Assembly: GCA_947396885.1 (NCBI GenBank) | Contig: OX377204.1 | Span: forward strand, 94,684,728-94,748,727 | Direction of reading: 5' to 3' | Source of the DNA: Heligmosomoides polygyrus polygyrus | Taxonomy: Eukaryota > Nematoda > Chromadorea > Rhabditida > Heligmosomidae | DNA length: 64,000 nt | The notes under the pieces: generated by a model | Told to the model about the DNA's origin: nothing | Seen by the model: the letters and a program-made list of their open reading frames with translations, nothing else | Databases searched by the model: none | Shown: positions 1 through 10,200 of the stretch, one piece after another | How the letters are laid out: every line of letters starts with the position of its first letter | Position numbering within the stretch: the first letter of the stretch is position 1 | Translations under genes and position numbers: made by a program

Positions 1-666
1 CTGCCGTCACTGCTATCCCTTCGTCCAGCAGCTCCCAGTATTCTATGCCAAGAACGCTCCAATGCATAGCATCACCTTTTTCACGTGAAGGTCGGGTTTC
101 GGAACGTCCTCTGCCTCTCCAGTTGCGTCAATCCACTGTGCACGCCGGTGATAATTAGAGTAGAGTATCCACTTCTCCTCCCTGGTGACAAGGTTGTCCA
201 GCCATCCGTGGGTACGTCTGAGGGTAAGGAGAGACAGAGCGACATCGGCTCTGCGATCCATGTCATGCTGTGTCAAGTCGTGAGGTACCCAGCGACCCAA
301 TTTTTGCACCTTGCCAATCGACTTCAATCCTCGAGCGACTGTTGAGTGACTAACACCAAGAGTGCTTGATAGTTCGCGAGTGGTTTGGTATGGGTCCGCT
401 TCCACTCCACTTCGGAGGCCATCCAAATCCAGTGTCATCGGGCGCCCTTCTCGTTCATTATCTTCAACGGAGAATTCACCAACTGCAAACTTCGAGAACC
501 ACTGGTACACTGTACTTCGAGCAGGAGCACTCTCGTTGTAAACATCCTTCAGACGACGATACGATTCGTTGAAAGTGAGGCCAGATTGATGCAGGAATAA
601 CTTGACGTGCCGAATATGCGTCTTAGTTGGGATGAATTGCTTAGCCATAATAGCTGACGTTAACAA
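1..666 (-). pseudogene. mariner transposase fragment (frameshifted, cut by window edge)
   Basis: Transposase of a Tc1/mariner element, which would cut and paste the element at TA sites. Reading leftward from ATG at 666, about the first 60 residues form the HTH region, followed by a second HTH (TTRELSSTLGVSHSTVARGL) and the linker motif WVPHDLT, all typical of mariner. The first catalytic motif, normally with an Asp before EKW, reads TREEKW, so the acidic residue is Glu instead of Asp. The frame stops at 43-45, but mariner-like sequence (GIEYWELLDEG) resumes in another frame at about 1-50, so there is a frameshift. The C-terminal catalytic part lies outside the window. Seen: motifs, frameshift and Asp-to-Glu change. 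Inferred: inactive copy. Confidence 0.85.
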
Positions 667-815
667 CGCAGAAGTAAATGTTGGGAACAGTTTTGTAGCC
701 CTTTCCGTTCTCTATCGATCGATCATTTAAGCGTTGATACATGTGAGAAATTTGGCGGGAAAATGCGCTTTCAATTCAGGGGATCAAATGTCCGAGAACT
801 TATGCACCAACCTAA
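1..815 (-). mobile_element. mariner element, 5' part with terminal inverted repeat
   Basis: The element encoding the transposase fragment at 1-666. Its end carries the terminal repeat TTAGGTTGGTGCATAAGTT (complement strand, about 797-815), which matches the standard mariner end TTAGGTTGGTGCA. It is followed by TA at 816-817, the expected target duplication. The other end is beyond position 1. Confidence 0.85.
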
Positions 816-1160
816 TACCTTGGACATAGAGCTGTCCATGTCCCGTCCACCTGACCACATCTCCGCCCATCTCATCCACCCGCTTGTTCCGTGACAGGAA
901 TATTGGATATTTGCGTTATCCTGACCTTTTTTCCGTCATCTATATTGTCGCTATAAGAATGAAGATATGTCAATTCTCCGTGGAATGCGCCATGCACTGT
1001 TCTTGTGCAGGATATACTGACTAATTTGAATTGGTATCTGACCTGATATGCTGATTAACAGACGAGTCGGTGTTTTATCTTTTAGAATTTGATCCGCTAT
1101 TATTTCACTAACGCCATGGGAATGGAAGGCTAGATTGTACTGGGTGGGGCAGTAACTACA
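816..1160. other. no gene recognised
   Basis: About 345 bases between two transposons. No convincing open frame, splice pair or repeat family was recognised here. Confidence 0.5.
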
Positions 1161-1994
1161 TATTAGGCTGCCCCATAACTCGCCGCCGTTTTTTTCAACG
1201 ATTCATTGCGGATTTCGCCTGCGGTCTCTTGCATAGGGCTATGCAGCTTTCGAAAGCGAATGATTCGCGCTATCAGACAGTGTATTACATTTCTTTTTCA
1301 CCCTGAACTTTGTCAATTTTTAGCTCGTTAAATTGAAAATTGAAAAGTGAAAAGTGGCCATCGCCGACAGTTGCTTCTCTCCGCTTAGGTTTGGAATTTT
1401 CGCGCAGTTTTTCATGGCATTTGCAAGACAGTGTTCTGTACCACAAGAACAGTTGTTGGTCCTAATTGCTCACTTGTCGTTCTTTGATTTTTAGGCCAAC
1501 AAACTGGGACATCCGACTTTTGCGTCCGAATTTTTACCGACAGCTCCTGCTCTGTGGTAGGACTTGTTTGCACGGTGTTATATGTCGGTCGAAAGAGAAC
1601 GTTTTGCTCTATAAGAATTTGTGTCGCGTTTATTGGCTCATGCTGATTTCTGTCGAATATCAACAATATTCTAAAAAGAGAAAAATCATCTTCACCAACA
1701 ACTCCTTCTACTTGCTCAGTTGTTGATATTCGACAGAAATCAGGATGAGCCAATAAACGCGACACAAACTCTTATAATGCAAGACATCCTCTTCCGAACG
1801 ACATATATTAGGTTGTAGCGAATTAATTGGCACTGGCTCGCGCCATTTTTTGGCGCGTCTTTACGCGTTTGATCAAGAACAAACCGTAACATGTGGCATA
1901 TCATTTAGAAGCGCAAACATTGCTCTACCGGAGAGTACCAAATTTTCTATGTAAAAGTGGGAAAACTTTAGAGTTTTAGTGACTTTTTTTCCAG

Positions 1995-3017
1995 ATGGAC
2001 AAAAGGGTAATCCGAGGGATTTACTTGCATGAATTCAAGCTGGGCACTACAGCTAAGGAGGCGGACGAGAAGATCAACGCCGCATTCGGTCAAGGATGTT
2101 CCACAATTCGGACGGCGCATCGTTGGTATCAGAAGTTCCGGAATGGAGATGAGAGCTTGGAAGAACATGAAGGTCGTGGGAGGCATAGTGATGTTGATGA
2201 GGACAAGCTGAGAGATGTGGTAGAGGAGGGTCCACACAAAGGTACCAGGGAGATAGCGAAGGTTCTTGGCGTCAGTCACAACACAGCTGCCCGGCATCTG
2301 AAGGAAATTGGAAAGACCAAAAAGCTGGAAAGATGGGTGCCTCACGAGCTGTCTGAGGAGCAAATATGAGATCTCGTCCGCACTGCTTCTACGGAACGAA
2401 ACGGACCCATTCCTTGATCGCATCGTAACCTGTGACGAGAAATGGATAATGCGCGACAACAGGCGACGATCGGCACAGTGGGTGGACAGCGATGAGAGCC
2501 CCAAGGTTTTTGCGAAGCCGGAATTGCACCAAAAGAAAGTAATGGTGACAGTATGGTGGTGTTCGCTGGGAATTATTCACCACAGCTTCCTCCCTCCCGG
2601 TGAATCCATCACGGCAGAGAAGTACTGCATTGAAATTGAAGAAATGATGAAAAAGTTGAAGGATATCCGGCCGGCCTTGGTAAACCGAAGGCGAGTTCTC
2701 CTTCTGCACGACAATGCCCGCCCCCATGTAGCACGAATGACGTTGCAGAAATTGAATTGCAGAAATTGAATGAGCTGAGCACTGAAACTCTACCACATCC
2801 TCCGTTTTCTCCCGACCTCTCCCCAACAGACTACCATTTCTTCAAGCATCTTGACGACTTCTTGGTAGGGAAAATATTCAAATACCAACAGGATGCCGAA
2901 AGTGCCTTCGAAGATTTCGTCAATTCCAGAACTTCTGATTTGTATGCTACTGGGATAAAAAAGCTTGTGTCACGTTGGCAAAGATGTGTAGAATCAAAAG
3001 ATTTCTATTTCGATTAA
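1995..3017 (+). pseudogene. mariner (D,D34D) transposase with two frameshifts
   Basis: Mariner transposase of near full length, about 340 codons over three frames. Frame 1 (1995-2369) has the N-terminal HTH region, the second HTH (TREIAKVLGVSHNTAARHL) and the linker WVPHEL. Frame 2 (to about 2769) has the first catalytic Asp in TCDEKW and the second in LLHDNARPH. Frame 3 (to 3017) has the third in SPDLSPTDYHFF. All three catalytic Asp positions are therefore kept. The first frameshift is near 2365. The second is caused by a 14-bp tandem duplication at 2743-2770. Seen: motifs and frame changes. Inferred: a recently inactivated copy, because the catalytic motifs are not yet eroded. Confidence 0.9.
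2743..2770 (+). repeat. 14-bp tandem duplication breaking the transposase frame
   Basis: TTGCAGAAATTGAA occurs at 2743-2756 and again at 2757-2770 with no gap. The extra 14 bases shift the reading frame between the second and third catalytic motifs of the transposase. Confidence 0.9.
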
Positions 3018-3506
3018 TAAACTTGCTTACAAGCCGAGATATTAACTGTTTAAATTTACAGTGGTTCAGTCCCATTTATTTCGTTACAACCTAATAACAC
3101 CAAGCAAAAGAGTCCAACCACAGAACCGAGTTGTCGGTGAAAAATTCGGACGGAAAAGTCGGAGGTCCCAATTTAATGACCTAAAAATCAATAAAGGACA
3201 AATGAGCAAATAGGACCAACACGTATTATTGTAGTACAGAACATTGTCTTCCAAATGCTATGAAGAACTGTGCAAAAAATTCCAAACCTATACTGAGAGA
3301 AGAAACTGTCGGCGATAGCCACTTTTCAGTTCTCACTTTAACGACCTAAAAATTGACAAAATTCATGATGAAGAAAGAAATGCAATACATGGTCTGATAG
3401 AGCAAATCATTCGCTTTCAAAAGCTGCATAGCACTATGCAAGAGACCGCCGGAGAAATCCACAGTGAATCGCTGAAAAAACGGCGGGGACTTATGGGACA
3501 ACCTAA

Positions 3507-3866
3507 CACGATCTGCGGTGCACGCATGATCCCGGCTCTGGCTCTTTCGACCACGCGCTAAACGTTGAGATTCTGCATAACCTGACAGCCTCTGCACCAT
3601 TTTACAGGCCGAATATGTACACATGCAGCTTTTAAGTCCAATTAGACAATTTTCCAACCAAATTGATATCTTTCGTATCAGTTTAGCCTAAAATGCCTCC
3701 AGTTGGATCTGAAAAGTGTCCAATTGACGTAAAAAGGAATGCATGGCCTACATGCATGTAGAGCACTTGTGCCTATGATTGCTTGGACAGCGTTCCGCCC
3801 CATCATGTTATAATCCCGCCCACAGATCGTATTTCGGCCTCCTTTACACGCGATTTTCTGATTCAG
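3507..3866 (+). other. no gene recognised; possible upstream intron
   Basis: About 360 bases between the transposon cluster and the first exon placed in the Kunitz gene. No signal peptide, promoter or convincing coding frame was found. It probably belongs to an intron or the 5' region of the gene that follows. Confidence 0.4.
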
Positions 3867-4246
3867 TTAGTAGGAACCATGCACTCAGCAGATTCTGCGA
3901 CAACACCGGGAGCGTCGAATGAGATTCATCGTTCAATTTCAGGAGCTGGCGAGCCACAGAACCTGTCAGGGAAAGTCTCGAAGAATAAAAAACTCACTAA
4001 GAAACCGCTGACCACAACGACACCAACTGCACCGCCGTCGCCTATGACGACATCGTCAGCTGAAAAGAAGGTCCAATTCATTTCTCGCTTAGCTACTGAA
4101 TCAGAAAATCGAGTGTAAAGCAAGACTTCCTGCTCTTCAGAATGCGACTCGTCCAACTTCAATCTCGCCCGGGGATGGGAACCCAATGGAGAAAAGTTCT
4201 CCTACAGCGATCACTACTACACCTCACGCACTACTTCCCACCACAC
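3867..4246 (+). CDS. exons 1-2 visible: Thr/Ser/Pro-rich linker of the Kunitz gene
   Basis: The first exon starts after TTCAG at 3866 (phase 0) and ends at AAG|GTCCAA (4070) or less likely at 4112, which would leave an intron of only 28 bp. The second exon runs from 4141 (after CTCTTCAG) to 4246 before GTAAGT, ending in phase 1. Both are rich in Thr, Ser, Pro and Lys (for example TTTTPTAPPSPMTTSS), as in mucin-like spacers between Kunitz domains. The phase joins cleanly to the exon at 5941. There is no cysteine framework, so this is spacer rather than domain. The first exon could begin farther left in the same open frame (from 3783). Confidence 0.6.
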
Positions 4247-7200
4247 GTAAGTCAAATTTGATAGCATTGTAAAAAAAAACAGTTTTTTAAGTTTTTCTGC
4301 CCAAAAGCGTCCTCTTCGCAAAAAATTGTTTGCGCTATTTTATTTTTATTTTTGATTCTAGTACTCGTCAGATCTACCTGCATTTAGGTGCTAGATCTGT
4401 TGTTCAATACGAATTTCCTTTTCTACGCTGAACTGGCGCGTGGAGCGCAGTCGGGGGAGGCGCTGGATGTCGCCTGCACCCGATACCAGGTTCCTGGTTC
4501 GGATTTCCCGCCCAGGCCAGCCAAGCCTTCCATCGCTCCGTGGACGGTGAATTGGTACCAGACTTGTCTGGGAAGGATAAAACGCTGACTTGTTCATCGG
4601 CTGGCCACCACAAGTCATTGTACGGCTAAATACGCCGCTAAATCAACTCGCCTCTACGACATCCCGTAGAAGTAGAATGCGTGGCGCATCCCAAATGGGA
4701 TTGAATAACGCCGTCCTAGAAAATGAAGCTGCGACAGATTTTAGAAGAATTCAGGACACAATTTTCTTCTCTTTATTCTCTTCATTTTTCTTGTATTTTC
4801 ACGACTTCAAATGTCAAGAGAAAAGCGTTTTCGCCCGATTTTTTTTACCAGAGGATATTTCGGTGCTCATTACGAGCCTTGCACCCATTTGGAAATGTCG
4901 GCCGATTACGGTAGCTGTTGCGGTTATGAAGACTGCACGACAGCAACAATCTTCCATCAAAATTTTCCATTAAAAACTGACTTGATGCCACAACTATTGC
5001 GAAATAAAACTCCTTCAAGTACTCAAAGCACGTCCAAAACTAATTCTGAAGATGTTTGCGCCTGTACCTACCGTAATCGGTCGAAGTTTTAAAAGCTTAT
5101 GTATCATGTAAACTCTGGACATCGGAACTATAAACGTGGACTTACTCCTCACTTCCTAGGCTTCATATATTTGAACTTTTCCATAAGCTTGTTCAATACT
5201 ATGATACAAGTCGTTTTTGTGGTCTATAAGAGAGCCGGGAACGCGACAGCCAATCAAGAGCACCGTACGCACACTTCCTTCTGGATGTCACGTCCATTCG
5301 ATGCGCCCAGATTGACCTGATGCGTCTCCATCTACCCATGTAGGCCACATTCGCGACATGTACCAGCTGCAATGCATTGGAAATTGTGTTGCCTACAGGA
5401 GAGGGAGGAATTTTTGTCTTCTATGTTCTACCTTTTTTTGGGCGCGTGTAGCGCAGTGGGCGCGTGTAGCGCAGTGGGCGCGTGTAGCGCAGTCGGAGGA
5501 GGCGCGACTGTCGCGTGCACCCGATACCAGGTTCCTGGTTCGGATTTCCCGCCCAGGCCAACCAAGCCTTCCATCCCTCCGGGGTCGGTGGATTGGTACC
5601 AGACTTGTCTGGGAAGGATAGAGCACTGACTTGTTCATCGGCTGGCCACCGCAAGTCATTGTATGGCCAAATACGCATTCATGTCGCCTCCACGACATCC
5701 CGTAGAAGTAGAATGCGCTGGCGCATCCCAAAAGGGATTGAGTAACGCCGTCCTTTATCCTTTATCCTTTATGTTCTACCTTTTTTTAGCGTTTTTGGCT
5801 TTTCAGTATTCTATTTTCTAAGAAACTCGATTTTCTGTTTTCTGGGAAAATTTTTGAAATATCCCTCCATCTCTATTGCCTACTGATTGCTGAGTGGCCT
5901 TAGGAGTTTTAAAGCAGCAAGATTTGAGAGGTTTTTTCAGGCAACATGATGACTTCTGTGGAAGTAGACCCGTCGTCGCCACTCGACAGCTCAGCAACGA
6001 CACCAATTCCTCGGCTGGTTCCAACAACCGTAGCGAGCTATCAGCCAGAGAATCCCTGGCGCGGCACCAACCCGTGCGAGTCGCCGTCGGATCCTGGCGT
6101 ACCAGGCGGAATCGCTCGGAAAATGTGGGTTGAAACTATTGTCTGCAACCTTCAAGTTCTCTCTTCGTAAAACCTCGGCATTTTCTTGAAGTGTCAATAT
6201 TGCTGTGCCAAACGAGGTTATAGCTGGATCAGTTCATTGAGCGGCCTTACGTTTCGACCTGTTCGTCGTCTTCATAGGGATAGAAGTGGTTCAAGACTTT
6301 AGATTTGTCACTTCCCCGACCAAGCGCCTTACCCCCCCCCCCCCTTCCGACATCATCCTAGTTGCCAAAACGAAAAACCCCAATACGTGAAAAATAAGCT
6401 CATCCGCCCTCTCTTTTTGCTAGAGTTTTCGAAAAAATTCTCAAGAAAAGGATCTTAGCGCATCTTGAAGACAATTCGATTATTTCCCCATTTCAGCACG
6501 GATTTGTTAAGGGTAAATCTACTACAACTGCAATGATACAAGCCCTTAATGACTGGACGGCGTATTTAGATGAAGGCAGCGCTGTCGACGTGGTTTATCT
6601 TGATTTCTCCAAAGCATTTGACAAAGTCTCTCATTCCAAGCTTGTTGCCAAACTAGAAAACATTGGGATACATCCTCGAATCGTAAGATGGATAGAGCGT
6701 TTTTGACGAATAGAGAGTTTGTTGTCCGGGTAAATGAAAGGTACTCTGAGTCAAGATCCATACGCAGTGGTGTTCCCCAAGGAGGAGTCCTTTCTCCTAT
6801 TCTTTTCAACGTTTTCACTTATGAACTTCCCGACTTGATCTCTAGAACAGGTGCCAAATGCTGCGCATTTGCGGATGACGTTAAGATGTACCCACCTATT
6901 ATTTCTGAAAATGAGTGTTGGATATGGGATCTCGTAAATGGAATCTCCCGTTGTCTAAAGAAAAAACAACCTTGCACCATCTCGGTCGTCATAACCCAAA
7001 ATTCGATTACCATATAGAAGGGTCGGTCATTAAGAAAGTTGAGCAACAGAACGATCTTGGATTCCTCATTACCAAAGAGCTTAGATTTGAGTGTCAGTGT
7101 GAAAATATTGCTCGCAAGGCGACTTCCTTAATGTACAAGCTGTTCCGAGTCCTCAGCACTAGGGATACGACACTACTAATTCGAGCCTACAAAACGTATA

Positions 7201-10200
7201 CTAGACCCCTGGAATACGGGACACCGGTTTTTAATCCGCAAAAGACTAAGCTTATAGCCCTCCTTGAGAAGGTCCAGAACAGCTTCACGCGGAAACTCAT
7301 GGTTAGGTGCCTTGGCTTCATATATGACAGCATTCCGTCTAGTTCCGAGAGGAATGCTAATTTCAAACTTCACACTCTTTCTCACAGAAAAAGGAAATTT
7401 GACCTGATTTTATTCCATAGGATTCTTCAAGGTATCGCTGGTCTACATCTGGATCAGTTTTGTACCCACAGAACATCATTTACTAGAAGTGGAGCTTCGT
7501 CGTTAGTGCTTCCGCGTGCAAGGCGTAATCTTCGGCAACATTTCTTTACAATTAGAGCTGGGTCTGACTATTTCGGACTCAGCAGGAAAAGAAAACTTTC
7601 GAGCGAAATTATGTCTTTCAAGTACACGATAGATAACTATTTGGTTCCGTAGTGCTTGGTGCTTCTTAGTTGCTATTCCAGCGTTTTATTCGTTCATAAG
7701 TGGCATTGTTCAAGTTACCAATTTGTTAATTTTTAGTGTTTGTTGTGTTATTTGCTACCACATGAGATGCCTCATGTAATAAATGTAAAATGTAATCCGC
7801 CAATCCATCGTTGACGCGGAGAAACGTCGCCACCGCTGTCGTTAGTAGCCGAGTGGTAATCGAATAGAGAAGGATTTCGACCTCCCATGGAACTTCAAGT
7901 TGAGACAAGGATTAGAAAAAGCTCGGAATGTGATTACGAATATGGGTGTCAAAATTGCAAAACGAAACTCCTGAGCGAGTTGTGGCCTGCCGAAATCGGG
8001 GGCCTCTCCACAGGATGGCTGTGCGACGCAGCCATCGAGTCATTAGGGCTAAGTAAGAAAGGCCCGCCAGGTGTAGCGGTGGCGCTAGCGGTAGTTCTCC
8101 TGCTCGTCAGGTAAGAGTCTTTAGTTCAGTTACCGTTGCTGCCGTCTTTTTGCAAATCATAATTTATCTTCGAAATGAGCTTTTATTTTGAGCTATGACA
8201 CGTGTCTGATTAAATCGGCGGGAAAACTACCATACACGTTCGTAAAAATGCTTGAAGGTAAAAACTGCCAGGGCGACATTTTTTTTTACTATTTGCACAA
8301 ATAGGGTACAAACCATGTATTGAACAACAAGAGATATTTCTAACAACCCTGGCATTCGTGGAACAAAGCAAAAAAAATGTGTGAAACAAAAAGGTAAGTA
8401 GAATGTATGACGAGGAAGAAAAAATGTCGTTGATCTGCTTTTCCTTCACTCATTATGTCCTTTTCACCAGCAAAGGTGGTGTCCATTCTTCTCGCTGAAT
8501 TTGGGGTGCCAGAGTAAATAAAAATGTCACCATAGCAGTTTTTTGCCTTCCAGCATTTTTACAAACGTGTATGGCACTTTTCCCGGCTATTTAATCAGAC
8601 ACGTGTCATAATTCAGAACAAAAGGTCATTTCGAAGTCAAATTGTGAATTGCAAAAAAAGCTGCAGTAACGGGAACCGAACCAACGACGTCGCACCCGAC
8701 GAGGGTGAGCACTACCCTTGCGCCACCGCCGCAGCTGGCGGTCCCTTCTTACGGAGCCCCGATGACTCGCCACTCTCGCACCCGGTGTGTCGCACAGCCA
8801 GCCAGTGGTGAGGCCCCCGATTTCGGCAGGCCATAACTAGCTCAGGAGTTTCGTTTTGCAATTTTGACACCCATTCTCGTAATCAGCATTCCGAGCTCTT
8901 TCTAATGATCCTGGTCTCAACTTGAAGTTCCATGGGAGGTCTAGTCCTTCCCTAGTCAGTTACCACTCGGCTACTAACGACAGCTGTAGCGACGTCGCTC
9001 CGCGTCAACAGTGGATCAGCGGGTGAGCTTATTTTTCATGCATTGGGGTTTTTCGTTTTGGCACCTAGGACGATGTCGGAAAGGGGGGGGGGGGTAAGGC
9101 GCTTGGTCGGGTAAGTGACAAATCTAAAGTCTTGAACCACTTCTATCCCTATGAAGACGACGAACAGGTCGAAACGTAAGGCCGCTCAATAAACTGATCC
9201 ACCTCGTTTGGCACAGCAGTATTGACACTACCGGCTAATGTTTGGTTCTTTTTTTCTCAAAGAATTACTTAAAATGAATGATTTTAAACACATTCCTAGT
9301 GAACTTGGAATATATTAGGTTGTCCCATAAGTCCCCGCGCTTTTTTCAACGATTCACTGCAGATTTCACCGGCGGTCTCTTGCATAGCTTTCGAAAGAGA
9401 ATGATTTGCTCTATCAGAACGTGTATTGCATTTCTTTTTCATCATGAGTTTTGTCAATTTTTAGGTCGTTGAAGTGAAAAGTGAAAAAGTAGCCATTTGC
9501 GCACTTGTTTTCTCCGCTTAGGTTTGTAGTTTTTTGCGCAGTTTTTATGGCACTTTGAAGGCAATGTTCTGTGCTACAAGAATGTGTGTTAGTGCTATTT
9601 GCTTTTAGTGATTTTTAGGTCATCAAATTGGGACGTCCGAAGGAGGGTGGTTATTTTTGCCGACAGCTCCTGCTCTGTGGTTGGATTTTTTGGCTTGGTG
9701 TTATATGTCATTCGAAAGAGAATGTCTTGCTCTATGAAAATATGTGTCGCGTTTACTGATTTCTTCTAAATATCAACAAAATGCCGAAAAGAGAAAAATC
9801 GTCTTCACCAACAACTCCTTCTCCTTCTTCAGTTGTTGATATTCGACAGAAATCAGCATGACCCAATAAATGCGATACAAATTCTTATAGAGCAAGACAT
9901 CCTCTTCCGAACGACATATAACGCCAAGCAAAAATGTTCACCCCAGAGCAGGAGCTGTCGGCAAAAATTCGGATGGAAAAGTCGGACGTCCCAATTCGAT
10001 GGCCTAAAAATCAGTAACGTGCAAGTGAGAAAATAGGACCAACACATATTCTTGTAGCACACAACATTGTCTTCCAAATGCTACTAAAAGCTGCGCAAAA
10101 AATTCCAAACCTAAGCGGAGAGAACAAGTGCGCAAATGGCTACTTTTCACTTTTTCACTTTTCGCTTCAACGACCTAAAAATTGACAAAATTCACGATGA

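Larger units (their letters stand above)
1808..3094 (+). mobile_element. full-length mariner element nested in the palindromic element
   Basis: 1287 bp, the usual mariner length. It begins TTAGGTTGTAGCGAATTA and ends with the inverted copy TTCGTTACAACCTAA at 3094. TA flanks both sides (1806-1807 and 3095-3096). The empty site can be read in the relative at about 9915-9935 (ACATATAACGCC), which confirms insertion at TA. It carries a broken transposase gene at 1995-3017. Confidence 0.93.
1163..3506. mobile_element. palindromic mariner-like element, interrupted by another mariner
   Basis: The ends are imperfect inverted repeats: TTAGGCTGCCCCATAACT at 1163 and its counterpart ending at 3506 (GGACTTATGGGACAACCTAA). 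TA precedes the left end; the right flank is CA. Without the nested 1808-3094 insertion it is about 1.06 kb, and the two halves mirror each other along most of their length. A close relative without insertion lies at 9315-10341. No transposase is encoded by the element itself, so it is a non-autonomous foldback probably mobilised by a mariner transposase (inference from the terminal sequence). Confidence 0.85.
6190..9229. mobile_element. large foldback element, split by a LINE, tRNA-like modules in arms
   Basis: Outer inverted arms: AGTGTCAATATTGCTGTGCC at 6190 and its complement ending at about 9228. Arms include a run of C (about 6331) matched by a run of G (about 9078), and the segment ATCTAAAGTCTTGAACCACT. 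The inner part (about 7860-8960) is itself a palindrome related to 48396-49253, with the tRNA-like block GTAGCGGTGGCGCTAGCGGT near 8075 and its reverse near 8710. The left arm is interrupted by the LINE at 6409-7794. Without the LINE the element is about 1.65 kb. No transposase is seen. Confidence 0.8.

Noticed and set aside
5450..5500. CRISPR-like direct repeats
   Set aside because: Three adjacent 18-bp copies without spacers, and the genome is eukaryotic; they are a tandem triplication in a SINE head.
8210..8449. Small membrane protein on the - strand
   Set aside because: It is the AT-rich centre of a foldback; hydrophobic translation results from T-rich sequence.
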